A DNA stretch of 64,000 nt from positions 744,001 to 808,000 of the forward strand of contig NZ_CP115921.1 of the NCBI RefSeq assembly GCF_040412085.2, read 5' to 3'. Position numbers and translations under genes: made by a program. Positions 53,130-62,184 of this stretch are shown piece by piece. The DNA is from Vibrio sp. CB1-14. GTDB taxonomy: Bacteria > Pseudomonadota > Gammaproteobacteria > Enterobacterales > Vibrionaceae. The first letter of the stretch is position 1; each line of letters starts with the position of its first letter. A model generated the notes under the pieces. That model searched no databases. It saw only the letters and a program-made list of their open reading frames with translations, and had not been told where the DNA came from.

Positions 53130-54086
53130 TTATGGTTCTATCTTTTGGACTTCTTTTACCTCTAAGTCTGCAAACCAGACTTCGTCTTCGCCAGCATTAA
53201 GCCCTGCTTTATCATTAAGAGAGCGATAGATACCCCATTTGGGTCTTACGAAGTTGACGGTACTGCCGTTACTGCCAGAGCGCCAAAGCTCGATATTTTG
53301 TTCATTGACGGTAAACAGCGGTGCTTCAGAGCCAAGTGGTGTCACCGACATTTCCAGCGAGCCTTGTTCACTGAACTGCGCACGAACAAAGACTTCTAGC
53401 CATTGTCCCTGTATTTGTGTTGCCCAGTCGATACCTAGCTGTGAGGTATGAAGCAACATGGTCTTAGCATCCTGACTATCCACATGACGTACTTCTAAGC
53501 CACTGACACCGCTCTTAGTGTTGCCAGTAATAGTCACTAACGGCTGACTAACAGGATCACCAAAATCAGATACGGCTTTTAGCTGAAAAAGATGGGTAAA
53601 GTGGTTGGTGACGCGCAGGTCTTCGTCAATTCGAAATTTCCAGCGGTACTCAAATATGGTGTCCATAAAGCCTTTGAGTGAGTCATTAGATTTATCGTAC
53701 ACCTTAATTTCGTTGCGTTGGCGGTCGGTTTTACCCGTATCTCGATCGCCATCTAGGTCGCGATGAATAGTAAAGCGGAAATAGTCGCCAACCTGATTAT
53801 CGCTGTCCTCGGTGATGTGTCTTACCCCGCTATGGTTGTCCTCACCATACAGGTCGGGCGCCTCGATAGAGCCCACTCCAAGGACACTTTCAATCAAATC
53901 GTAAGTGTCCATATTGGCTGAGCCATCCGAAACTAGTGAAGCGCTACTCAGTACATAGTAGTTTCCGGAATCATCAATATCTGGTGTGTTTGGAATGCTG
54001 GTGTTGCTTGAGCTACTTCCACCGCAAGCGGTCAGAATAAGAGGAATAAGGGTGGAAAGCGCAAGCTTTCTGGCGTGATACATCAT
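53130..54086 (-). CDS. Lipoprotein resembling polysaccharide lyases
   Basis: A 318-residue surface lipoprotein: signal peptide with lipobox LTAC (cysteine near 21) and a serine-rich linker. The body has alternating beta-strand segments such as RNEIKVYDKSNDSLKG, EYRWKFRIDEDLRV, HFTHLFQLK and RPKWGIYRS, reminiscent of concanavalin-fold polysaccharide lyases (heparin lyase I and relatives). Identity is by pattern, and the substrate is unknown. Other minus-strand lipoprotein genes lie upstream, so the group may act on one polysaccharide. Read toward the HAD gene (convergent). Confidence 0.7.
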   Translation of the reverse strand: MMYHARKLALSTLIPLILTACGGSSSSNTSIPNTPDIDDSGNYYVLSSASLVSDGSANMDTYDLIESVLGVGSIEAPDLYGEDNHSGVRHITEDSDNQVGDYFRFTIHRDLDGDRDTGKTDRQRNEIKVYDKSNDSLKGFMDTIFEYRWKFRIDEDLRVTNHFTHLFQLKAVSDFGDPVSQPLVTITGNTKSGVSGLEVRHVDSQDAKTMLLHTSQLGIDWATQIQGQWLEVFVRAQFSEQGSLEMSVTPLGSEAPLFTVNEQNIELWRSGSNGSTVNFVRPKWGIYRSLNDKAGLNAGEDEVWFADLEVKEVQKIEP

Positions 54087-54189
54087 AGGTCACTTCCTAA
54101 AACGAAAAAAACGGGCACCCTACAAGTACCCCAAAATGCAGCTTTGCTTATTACTTACAATGTTAGTGTGGAGTTAGAACCTGTTGTGG

Positions 54190-54211
54190 GGCTCGGCATT
54201 AATGCCGAGCC
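54190..54211. repeat. 22-bp perfect palindrome between lipoprotein genes
   Basis: ggctcggcatt followed by aatgccgagcc is a perfect 22-bp palindrome between two minus-strand lipoprotein genes. No T-run follows, so it may stabilise a transcript or terminate weakly. Confidence 0.6.
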
Positions 54212-54228
54212 GGCTGAAGGTGATGCTG

Positions 54229-55992
54229 TTAAAACAGTTCAGAGTCGACGTTATCGAAATACGCGGTGTTGACTGTGCTGCTGTTGTCACCTGTGTAAAG
54301 TGTTAGCTGTGAAGGTACGATACTAGAATCGAGTCCCGTCGTTGCTTGATCAATGTCTGTTGCGATTTCTTGACCATTCATAGTGACTGTGACTAGTCCT
54401 GCGTCTGTCCATGTAATAGTGAATGAATGCCACGCATCAAGAGCAATATCGCTCGCAATCTCAACATCATCGCTACCAGCTTCATATTTCAATTTAGTGC
54501 CTGACTGATTCAGCTCGAAGTAACGATTTGAGTTGTTTTTGCCATCACCGATGTTGATGTATGTTGACTTGGTGTTGGCTGATGGGAAGTACGCATCCAA
54601 AGATACCGAACCTGCAGCCGTCGGTGCAGTAAATTCGCGCATCGCAAATGGTTTAGTCGCCGAGTTACTGTCTGCTAGATACAGAGACTTCTCTTCACTG
54701 TTGTCTGGGTCGACCGCAACTTCTGCGGTTGTTGTGCCATCGGCGTCATCTTTGATGTTGGCTGTTGTCCAAGCGCTGCTTGCTGAGCTGATGAGTTCGC
54801 CAACCGTATAGGATTCAAAGTCATCGGTAACATCGGTTGGCTCAGACGGCTCAGATGGTTCTGAAGAGTTGCCATCGCCAATGATGGTCGCCTCCGATGT
54901 GCTGCTATTGTATGGGTTTCCTGACAGGTTTTGCCCTGCTGCATAGTTGTCGAAATCGTCTTCAAATACGAGAGCTTCGGTACCTGTGTCACTTGAATAG
55001 ACCGCTAGATTGTCACCGATAAACTCAAAGTTTGTTGTATTACTTGTGTCACCAATCTTCAATGAGATAACGGTAACTGCCGCATCTTCAGTGATTTCGC
55101 CAGTAAACTCTTCGCCATTTACCGTAAATTTGAATTCGTCGTTGCCCCATGTCACCTCGATAGCCAGTTTGTCACCATTAGCAAAGGTGCCGCCAGCATC
55201 CGTTATTGAACCGCCGCTGACACCGCCAACACCTGCACCGCGATATTGCACTTTTCCTTCGCTGAGAATGACTTCACCATATAGGTTTTTATTGGATGTA
55301 CCGTTGGTGTAAAGAGAGATGTATGCGTTATCACCCGTACCGTCAGCATCTTGTATTGTGTCTCCATCTTCTTGATAAATAACATCAACAGTCAAACGAC
55401 CTGATGCAATGCTATCGACAGTGGCGCCTGTAGATGAGTCTAAAAGCTTAAGTCTAAGCTCACCAACATCGTTATCCAAAGCGTCCAAGATTTGAACCGA
55501 GTTGTTGTAGCCAGCGCTATCATTAGCTTTGGTTACCGCATCGGCTACGGAGCTAGTTTCTGATTGGTCTGTGCCTGAAAGCTTCCCGTAGTTATCGGTA
55601 TCAATGGTCAATGCACCATTAGTCACGGAATAACTGCCTGTCGTGACTGTTTCTCCACTTGTATCGTAGTAAGTGAAAGAAAGCGTTTCTTCATCGATAT
55701 CGTCAGTATAAGTGGTGGTATAAATGGTGTAGGTGCCATGATTGTCATCATCATTGTAATAGTGTTGAGATGTTCCATCAAAAACATACACATTAGGTAA
55801 ATCTGCGCTTGATTGTGCCGCTACGTCCCCTTCTTCGATGAGCTGCCAATAGTGACCCACCAGTTTTGATGTTGGAGTTGTACCGCCCCCACTATTACCC
55901 TCTCCAGTGTTCTCATTAATAACTTCAGGGTTACAACCCATTAGAAGCCCCGTTGAGAGGGTGATCGCTGCTGCAATTTTTGATACTCGCAT
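54229..55992 (-). CDS. Lipoprotein with two LamG/jelly-roll-like domains
   Basis: A 587-residue secreted lipoprotein: lipobox LLMGC (cysteine near 20), a beta-strand domain (about 45-135), a lectin-like domain (about 165-345, with TVDVIYQEDGDTIQDADGTGDN) and a C-terminal LamG-like domain (about 390-587, FESYTVGELIS...AYFDNVDSEL), joined by a Ser-Glu-Pro linker. Such modules bind carbohydrate. I see no catalytic motif. Its function may be glycan capture or display next to the lyase-like lipoprotein. Confidence 0.72.
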   Translation of the reverse strand: MRVSKIAAAITLSTGLLMGCNPEVINENTGEGNSGGGTTPTSKLVGHYWQLIEEGDVAAQSSADLPNVYVFDGTSQHYYNDDDNHGTYTIYTTTYTDDIDEETLSFTYYDTSGETVTTGSYSVTNGALTIDTDNYGKLSGTDQSETSSVADAVTKANDSAGYNNSVQILDALDNDVGELRLKLLDSSTGATVDSIASGRLTVDVIYQEDGDTIQDADGTGDNAYISLYTNGTSNKNLYGEVILSEGKVQYRGAGVGGVSGGSITDAGGTFANGDKLAIEVTWGNDEFKFTVNGEEFTGEITEDAAVTVISLKIGDTSNTTNFEFIGDNLAVYSSDTGTEALVFEDDFDNYAAGQNLSGNPYNSSTSEATIIGDGNSSEPSEPSEPTDVTDDFESYTVGELISSASSAWTTANIKDDADGTTTAEVAVDPDNSEEKSLYLADSNSATKPFAMREFTAPTAAGSVSLDAYFPSANTKSTYINIGDGKNNSNRYFELNQSGTKLKYEAGSDDVEIASDIALDAWHSFTITWTDAGLVTVTMNGQEIATDIDQATTGLDSSIVPSQLTLYTGDNSSTVNTAYFDNVDSELF

Positions 55993-56429
55993 AATTTAAC
56001 TCTCTTTCATGTCCCTTTATATTGGATGTCAATATTATTGTATTATAAATAGAGATGTTGCTAGTTGTAACATTTGGTAGCTTGATTGCAGTCACTGAAG
56101 TGGAGATAAATTATACGATTTTTGTGACGTAACTGGCGATTATTGATGGTGATATCGATCTTAGTGATTGAATTGTATTGGTATTGGATGGTTGAGAAGG
56201 GGGTGAGAACGAAGGGGTATATGTGGAAAAAAGAGCGGCTACTGCTGACTAGGTTTGTTAGACAGCTTTCAAATATACTTCTCTTGATTGTCGATAGGTG
56301 ATTAGTTTGTAGGACAAAATTGTGACTATAAAGCGTTCTAGTAACGGAACAATGGACATCGATTCTTGCGATAATTTCACCCGCTAGCTTCATCGATATG
56401 CAGCTAGCGAGTGATTCAAAGCAGGTTAT
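55993..56429. other. AT-rich gap between lipoprotein genes
   Basis: These 437 bases hold no gene with a ribosome site or family likeness. The promoter of the 54229-55992 gene should be at the left end (minus strand). Confidence 0.4.
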
Positions 56430-57806
56430 TTACTTTGCGTTTTCCCACTTCTCGACGATGTTTAACGCTAATGATTCGTCTTGAGTCATCATCGCATAAA
56501 CATCAGCGTGTTGATCCATGTCGTTAACTATCATTATCTCGCCATTCGTCGTAGCGTAGCGAATTACAAGTGGATTGTCGCCAGCTTGCTGGTCAAATTC
56601 AATGCGCAAGTTGCCACTTGGAAGCGTCCAAGTTGTTTTGTATTCTTCACCATCTTCAATGAGGGTTACTTCACCAACTTTTGTTTCTGAGTTGAACACG
56701 CCAAAACGGAATTCACCGTAAACCGGCACTGAAGTCGAGTCTTTTGAGTCATCCATCACAATGAACCAAGTCTTGTTTTCAAAGTCTTTTTCTGTGAAGT
56801 TTATAGATGTTGTTAGGTCGCTTGTTGTCCATAGCGTCAAATCGCCTTCATCTGGTACAGCAAAAGCTAGTTCAGTTGATGTGTAAATGAAGGCATTGTT
56901 CTCTTCTTTGCCATTTTCTGAAGGAATAGAAAGCACATCGCCATTAACACTGTAACTCATGCACTCAGATTGGCTATTTTCTTCTACACATAGGCTATCT
57001 TTAGTTAACCAAGCACTAAATACACCTTCCTCTGCTGCCCAATGCTTACTGAAATTAGCAAGGTTCCATGTTGACGTTGGTGAATCCTTATCTTCATTAC
57101 CTTTGATCAAATAGCTCTGAAGGTTGTTGATTACCTCTACTGCTTTATAATCACCATCTTCATTTTTGACGATATCATAATCTTCGATTTCTTTAATATC
57201 ACCATTGTGTTGATTGATGATGTCATTAATTTCAGTTGCAGTTTTCTCTAACTCGTCACCTTTAATATTCGCTGATTCTGTCGGTAGTTCTTGCACTAAA
57301 CTACGGGCAATCGCATGCCCCTTAATTGCATCTTCAGCTTTATCTATATCACCTTTCAGTGAGACATAATCTCCAGAGATTACACTGCTGTCCAGATTGA
57401 GTACGGCTGCCAAATCTTCAATTGACATATCGTTAGCATTCGCTAGAGTCGTGAAGGGTGTAACCACGCTAGAGTCAGAACTTGCCGTCATTTCAAAGCT
57501 TTGAGTTAGGTATCCGACGCGATCTGCATCTTTGGTGCTACCCGCGATTGAACGGATGATGACCGGGTGATCCTTGTCTGAGGCAGGGATAGTAAATTGG
57601 CCATTGGCATTAGTTTTGCCTATTACTTCACCGTCGTCACATACGCCATTTTCATTTCGGTCTACACAAACTTGTGCATTTTCCAAATAACCATCGATAA
57701 CGGTAATAGTGCGGCCTTGAATAGTTCCGCCTTCATCACTAGAGCCACCACAGCCCGATAATACAATTGCAGATAGAATTGCAGTGCTTAATACTGACTT
57801 TTTCAC
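56430..57806 (-). CDS. Lipoprotein with N-terminal carboxypeptidase-regulatory-like domain
   Basis: A surface lipoprotein of about 458 residues: I start it at the GTG at 57806 (VKKSVLSTAILSAIVLSGCGG), which follows a purine-rich stretch and gives a classic signal with lipobox; an ATG at 57833 would add nine residues. A beta-sandwich domain (ITVIDGYLENAQVCVDRNENGVCDDGEVIGKTNANGQFTI, about 30-75) looks like those with Ca-binding DxNxNGxCDxGE motifs. The remainder is mixed and I recognise no family. It shares direction with the other two lipoprotein genes but not tight spacing. Confidence 0.72.
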   Translation of the reverse strand: MKKSVLSTAILSAIVLSGCGGSSDEGGTIQGRTITVIDGYLENAQVCVDRNENGVCDDGEVIGKTNANGQFTIPASDKDHPVIIRSIAGSTKDADRVGYLTQSFEMTASSDSSVVTPFTTLANANDMSIEDLAAVLNLDSSVISGDYVSLKGDIDKAEDAIKGHAIARSLVQELPTESANIKGDELEKTATEINDIINQHNGDIKEIEDYDIVKNEDGDYKAVEVINNLQSYLIKGNEDKDSPTSTWNLANFSKHWAAEEGVFSAWLTKDSLCVEENSQSECMSYSVNGDVLSIPSENGKEENNAFIYTSTELAFAVPDEGDLTLWTTSDLTTSINFTEKDFENKTWFIVMDDSKDSTSVPVYGEFRFGVFNSETKVGEVTLIEDGEEYKTTWTLPSGNLRIEFDQQAGDNPLVIRYATTNGEIMIVNDMDQHADVYAMMTQDESLALNIVEKWENAK

Positions 57807-58254
57807 TTGATTTTCTCTTTTATTGAACAACATTAGAATAATTTTTGTGATTCTATTTCAAAAAATAAAAAGTAAAATCATTTATTTACAACTGTTTAGT
57901 GATCTAGGTAACAAAAGTAAAAATATTGTTTTATGATTATATTGCTTGAATTTATAAACTCAACAATGACATTGAGATTGATATATTGTCTTCATGGTTT
58001 TGTGTGTAAATTATATATTTTTAATTAATGTTAATTTCCAAAAGTTTCTGAGTAACAAGTTGTAAAATATGTCCCAATAATGATTCCTTGTGTCGCATTA
58101 TAATTGTGAACATGTTCTTGAATTGTTACAAAGCGTAGAAAAGTGCAAAAACAACGGAGTTTTTGACAAGTAATTCTCAAGCACTCAAAATACACTGCCT
58201 GCCATTGTAGTAGTTCAGTCGATTTTTCGGCTGAGTAGAGATTGAGGAACACAC
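57807..58254. other. Divergent regulatory region before putA
   Basis: This 448-base AT-rich stretch should hold the putA promoter (plus) and the promoter of the 56430 lipoprotein gene (minus). I found no gene. The putA ribosome site is gaggaacacac. Confidence 0.5.
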
Positions 58255-61200
58255 ATGTTTACAGCAACAGATGTGCTAAAAACGGAGTTTGTCGAGCAGC
58301 CGCTTGCGAAGCTCTGGTCACTGATCTCTCCACTCTATATGGTGGATGAGTCTCAATGGTTGAAACAGCTTTTACCTCTGGCAACACCGCAAGGTGAGGA
58401 AGCCCAGCGGATCCCACAGAACACCACTCAGCTCATTGAAGCCATTCGTGCTGACAAAAATGCGATTCAGATGATTGATGCCTTGCTGCTTGAGTACAGT
58501 TTAGATACTCAAGAAGGCATTTTGCTGATGTGTCTTGCGGAAGCCTTGATGCGTATTCCTGATTCTGCGACGGCAGATGCGCTTATCCGCGACAAGCTCA
58601 GTGTGGCTGACTGGAAGTCACACCTTAAGAATTCTGACTCTGTGTTTGTCAATGCCTCAACTTGGGGCTTGATGCTGACGGGTAAAGTGGTGGGTCTACC
58701 AGATTCACAATCGCAAAGCCCAGCAAAAGCGGTGAACCGTTTAGTAAATAAATTCTCTGAACCTGTGATTCGCAAAGCCATGTATCAGGCAATGAAGGTC
58801 ATGGGGCATCAGTTTGTATTAGGCCGTAACATTGGTGAAGCTCAAAAGAACGGTAAGAAAATGCGTGACCGTGGCTTTACCTATTCGTTTGATATGTTGG
58901 GTGAAGCAGCGCTAACCAAAGCTGATGGCGATAAGTACTTCAAAGATTACCTAATGGCAATTGAGGCGGTTGGTAGTGATCAATATGGTTTAGATACCAG
59001 TCCTGCGCCATCGGTTTCTATTAAGCTTTCTGCTTTGCATCCTCGTTATGAAGTCGCGAACGAAGAACGCGTACTGACTGAGTTATGCGAGACGCTGACT
59101 CAGCTACTGACTCGCGCTCGTGAACTCAATGTTGCCATTACTATTGATGCGGAAGAAGCTGACCGTCTTGAGCTTTCTCTCAAGCTTTTTGAAAAGGTTT
59201 ACCGCAGCGATGTTGCGAAAGGTTGGGGTAAGTTTGGTCTGGTAATTCAGGCGTATTCTAAACGTGCACTGCCTGTGTTGGTTTGGGTCAATGCAATGGC
59301 GAAACAACAGGGCGATTTGATCCCGCTTCGTCTTGTGAAAGGCGCTTATTGGGACAGTGAGATCAAGTGGTCTCAGCAAGCGGGTTACGATAACTACCCT
59401 GTCTATACGCGTAAAGAAGCGACTGACGTGGCATACCTAGCCTGTGCTCGCTTCCTACTGAGTGACAATGTACGTGGAAACATCTTCCCGCAGTTTGCTA
59501 GCCACAATGCGCACACGGTGACTGCGATTGCGACTATGGCGCAGCACACCGATTACGAATTCCAACGCCTGCATGGTATGGGTGATTCCCTGTATGACCA
59601 TGTGATGGATACCTATAAGCAACCGGTTCGAATCTATGCACCGGTGGGTAGCCACAAAGATCTGTTGCCATATTTGGTACGCCGACTGCTAGAGAATGGC
59701 GCGAATAGCAGCTTTGTACATCGTTTGGTGGATGCTCGTTGCCCTGTTGAGAGTCTGACGGTTCACCCTGTCGATGCACTCAACGCTAACGACACCCTGC
59801 ATAACGACAATATTGAACTGCCACCGTCTATCTTTAGCGATCGCAAAAACTCGATTGGCGTTAACGTTGATATCGAGAGCGAAGTGAAAGAGTACGAACA
59901 CAAAGTGGACGTATTTCGTAGCAAGCAGTGGCTGGGTGCGCCAATCATCAATGGACAGTCCCAATACGAAAGCATGATCAAAGCAGGCGCTGCGATAGAT
60001 ACGATTACTGCACCTTATGATCGTCGAATCGTCGTTGGTCAGGTCGCTATGGCGAACCTTGATCATGTTTCCGAAGCTATCAAGGTTGCTGAGGAAGGAT
60101 TCGTATCTTGGTCAACGCTTCCTTATGCCGAACGTAGTCAGTGCTTACTAAACCTGGCAGACAAGCTAGAAGATAACCTGCATGAGCTGGTGGCAATTTG
60201 TCATCAAGAGGCTGGAAAAACTATTCACGATAGTATTGATGAAGTGCGCGAAGCGGTCGATTTCTGTCGTTACTATGCAAAACAACCACACATCTTCAAG
60301 ACACAATCGGTACTGGGTTTCGATGGTCAGTCTAAGTCGATGACTCGCGGTGGGCGCGGTGTGTTTGTCTGTATTAGCCCATGGAACTTCCCACTGGCGA
60401 TTTTCCTTGGTCAAGTGACCGCAGCTTTGGTTGCTGGTAATACCGTAGTTGCTAAACCAGCAGAACAAACTTCTCTAATTGCTGTACGTGCGGTTGAGCT
60501 GATGCTTGAAGCAGGTTTCCCTGCAAGCGCTATTCAGCTCATTACTGGTCGTGGTGCGGATGTGGGTCATGCTCTAACCTCTCACAGCGCGATTGCAGGT
60601 GTTGCTTTTACCGGCTCGACACCAACAGCGCAGCGCATCAATAGCACCTTGGCCGCACGCCAAGTGGCACCCGTGCCATTTATCGCTGAAACCGGCGGTC
60701 AAAATGCAATGATTGTGGACTCTACTGCTCTCCCTGAGCAGGTGGTGCGTGATGTGGTTCGCTCAGCGTTTGCGTCGGCGGGTCAGCGCTGTAGTGCTCT
60801 GCGCGTATTGTACATTCAAGAAGATATCGCCGAGCGCGTGATTAATCTGATTCAAGGTGCAATGGATGAGCTAAAAGTTGGCTTGCCATACCTGCATTCG
60901 ACCGATGTTGGCCCTGTGATTGATGCCAACGCGAAGCAAAAGCTTCTTGCTCATATTGAAGCTATGACTAAACAAGGCAAGAAAGTGGCCCAGCTATCTC
61001 TTGATGATGAATGTGCTGAGGGCGATTTTGTACCGCCATGTGCGTTTGAAATCTCTGATATCTCGGTACTGACTGAAGAGCACTTTGGTCCAATTTTGCA
61101 CATAGTGCGCTTTAAAGCGTCTGAACTGCCGAAAGTTGTCGACAGTATTAATGCGACAGGCTTTGGCCTAACTCTTGGCGTACATAGCCGCAATGAGTCT

Positions 61201-61392
61201 ACTTACGAATGGATTGAGAAACACGTTCGTGTTGGTAACTGCTACATCAACCGTGACCAAGTCGGTGCCGTAGTCGGTGTTCAACCGTTTGGTGGACAAG
61301 GGCTGTCGGGCACAGGTCCAAAAGCAGGTGGCCCTCACTATCTGTATCGTTTTACTGATGTCGTTAACGACACCGCTTCCATTTCAAAGTAA
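58255..61392 (+). CDS. putA: Bifunctional proline dehydrogenase / P5C dehydrogenase PutA
   Basis: A 1045-residue enzyme that oxidises proline to glutamate in two steps. The FAD-dependent proline dehydrogenase barrel covers about 90-480 (TIDAEEADRLEL, LRLVKGAYWDSEI). The NAD-dependent aldehyde dehydrogenase covers about 560-1040, with catalytic Cys846 in SAGQRCSALR and the glutamate in ETGGQNAMIV. It lacks the ribbon-helix-helix DNA-binding domain of enterobacterial PutA (1320 residues), so it should not repress its own operon. The C-terminal domain of long PutA proteins is encoded separately downstream, 12 bases away. Two origin-type iterons lie in its coding sequence. Confidence 0.95.
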   Translation: MFTATDVLKTEFVEQPLAKLWSLISPLYMVDESQWLKQLLPLATPQGEEAQRIPQNTTQLIEAIRADKNAIQMIDALLLEYSLDTQEGILLMCLAEALMRIPDSATADALIRDKLSVADWKSHLKNSDSVFVNASTWGLMLTGKVVGLPDSQSQSPAKAVNRLVNKFSEPVIRKAMYQAMKVMGHQFVLGRNIGEAQKNGKKMRDRGFTYSFDMLGEAALTKADGDKYFKDYLMAIEAVGSDQYGLDTSPAPSVSIKLSALHPRYEVANEERVLTELCETLTQLLTRARELNVAITIDAEEADRLELSLKLFEKVYRSDVAKGWGKFGLVIQAYSKRALPVLVWVNAMAKQQGDLIPLRLVKGAYWDSEIKWSQQAGYDNYPVYTRKEATDVAYLACARFLLSDNVRGNIFPQFASHNAHTVTAIATMAQHTDYEFQRLHGMGDSLYDHVMDTYKQPVRIYAPVGSHKDLLPYLVRRLLENGANSSFVHRLVDARCPVESLTVHPVDALNANDTLHNDNIELPPSIFSDRKNSIGVNVDIESEVKEYEHKVDVFRSKQWLGAPIINGQSQYESMIKAGAAIDTITAPYDRRIVVGQVAMANLDHVSEAIKVAEEGFVSWSTLPYAERSQCLLNLADKLEDNLHELVAICHQEAGKTIHDSIDEVREAVDFCRYYAKQPHIFKTQSVLGFDGQSKSMTRGGRGVFVCISPWNFPLAIFLGQVTAALVAGNTVVAKPAEQTSLIAVRAVELMLEAGFPASAIQLITGRGADVGHALTSHSAIAGVAFTGSTPTAQRINSTLAARQVAPVPFIAETGGQNAMIVDSTALPEQVVRDVVRSAFASAGQRCSALRVLYIQEDIAERVINLIQGAMDELKVGLPYLHSTDVGPVIDANAKQKLLAHIEAMTKQGKKVAQLSLDDECAEGDFVPPCAFEISDISVLTEEHFGPILHIVRFKASELPKVVDSINATGFGLTLGVHSRNESTYEWIEKHVRVGNCYINRDQVGAVVGVQPFGGQGLSGTGPKAGGPHYLYRFTDVVNDTASISK
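59967..60073. repeat. Two RctB-type iterons inside putA
   Basis: CGAAAGCATGATCAAA (59967-59982, minus sense) and CCTTGATCATGTTTCCG (60057-60073, plus) face each other 75 bases apart. The match to the origin iteron is nearly full, although coding constraint could produce it by chance. Confidence 0.5.
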
Positions 61393-61404
61393 GGAGAAAG
61401 AGTC

Positions 61405-62094
61405 ATGGTTAATAACGCAACAATTTTCTCTGATGTTTTGAGTGCATGGGAGAGCTGGAATATCACCGATTTTGCTGAGCAACGTGAGTGCTTACTTTCT
61501 GTTCAGCGCAACATGGCAGAGCTAAATGCGACGCTGGCAAGCGTGATGGCGTTTCACGTTCAACAAGCCAATATCCTGCTGGCTAACCCGCATGTGATGC
61601 CAGGACCAACAGGTGAAACCAATGAGCTTTACGCGGCAGGTCGTGGTGTGGCCTTGGTCGTGCTTGAGAGCATCGAAGCGCAAGCAAAAATAGCGGCGGT
61701 TGCTCAGATAACAGCAGCGCTGATTGCTGGCAATGGCGTCATTGTTTGCTCTGGTAATGAGAAGTTTAATCAAATTTTAATTTCGGCAGTCGAGCGTTCT
61801 CAATTGCCGTCTAACCTAGTCCAGATTGTCGCTTTAGAAGAAGCCACTACCTTCATCGACTTCGATGTTCGTGTCGTCGGTCTTGTAGGCTCTGAAGAAA
61901 CACAATGGCAGGTTAACCATCAACTGGCTAATCGCGATGGAGCGATAGGTCTTTTGGTATCTGAAACGGATCTGGCGTCACTTCCAACGTCGCACGATCC
62001 GAATCTAGTGTTGAGGTTCATAACGGAAAGAACAAGAACCATCAACATCACAGCAGTGGGGGGCAACGCTACTTTGCTTGAACTTGGTAGCTAG
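61405..62094 (+). CDS. Stand-alone PutA C-terminal domain protein
   Basis: A 229-residue protein related to the C-terminal part of long PutA enzymes, not a full aldehyde dehydrogenase. It has MPGPTGETNELYAAGRGVALVV near residue 68, matching the GPTGERN...R segment of E. coli PutA, and ends NITAVGGNATLLELG, matching its NTAAAGGNASLMTIG end. That domain packs on the substrate tunnel and helps assembly of the two active sites. It has no catalytic cysteine. It starts 12 bases after putA (aaggagaaagagtc) and is followed by putP, so it likely binds PutA. Confidence 0.85.
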   Translation: MVNNATIFSDVLSAWESWNITDFAEQRECLLSVQRNMAELNATLASVMAFHVQQANILLANPHVMPGPTGETNELYAAGRGVALVVLESIEAQAKIAAVAQITAALIAGNGVIVCSGNEKFNQILISAVERSQLPSNLVQIVALEEATTFIDFDVRVVGLVGSEETQWQVNHQLANRDGAIGLLVSETDLASLPTSHDPNLVLRFITERTRTINITAVGGNATLLELGS

Positions 62095-62130
62095 TGGCTA
62101 AGGTCTTCGACCCGCTCCACGCCGCCCTAC

Positions 62131-62161
62131 CAGCCTCCAGCACTAAGCATGTTGGAGGCTG
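62131..62161 (+). promoter_or_regulatory. Hairpin before putP
   Basis: cagcctcca (62131-62139) pairs with tggaggctg (62153-62161) in the 90-base gap before putP. No T-run follows, so it may adjust relative expression or be an attenuator. Confidence 0.5.
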
Positions 62162-62184
62162 AATTCTAGGATGAGGAAATAATA

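Noticed and set aside
56061..56393. 110-residue minus-strand frame between lipoprotein genes
   Set aside because: AT-rich, low-complexity, no ribosome site; looks like non-coding sequence.
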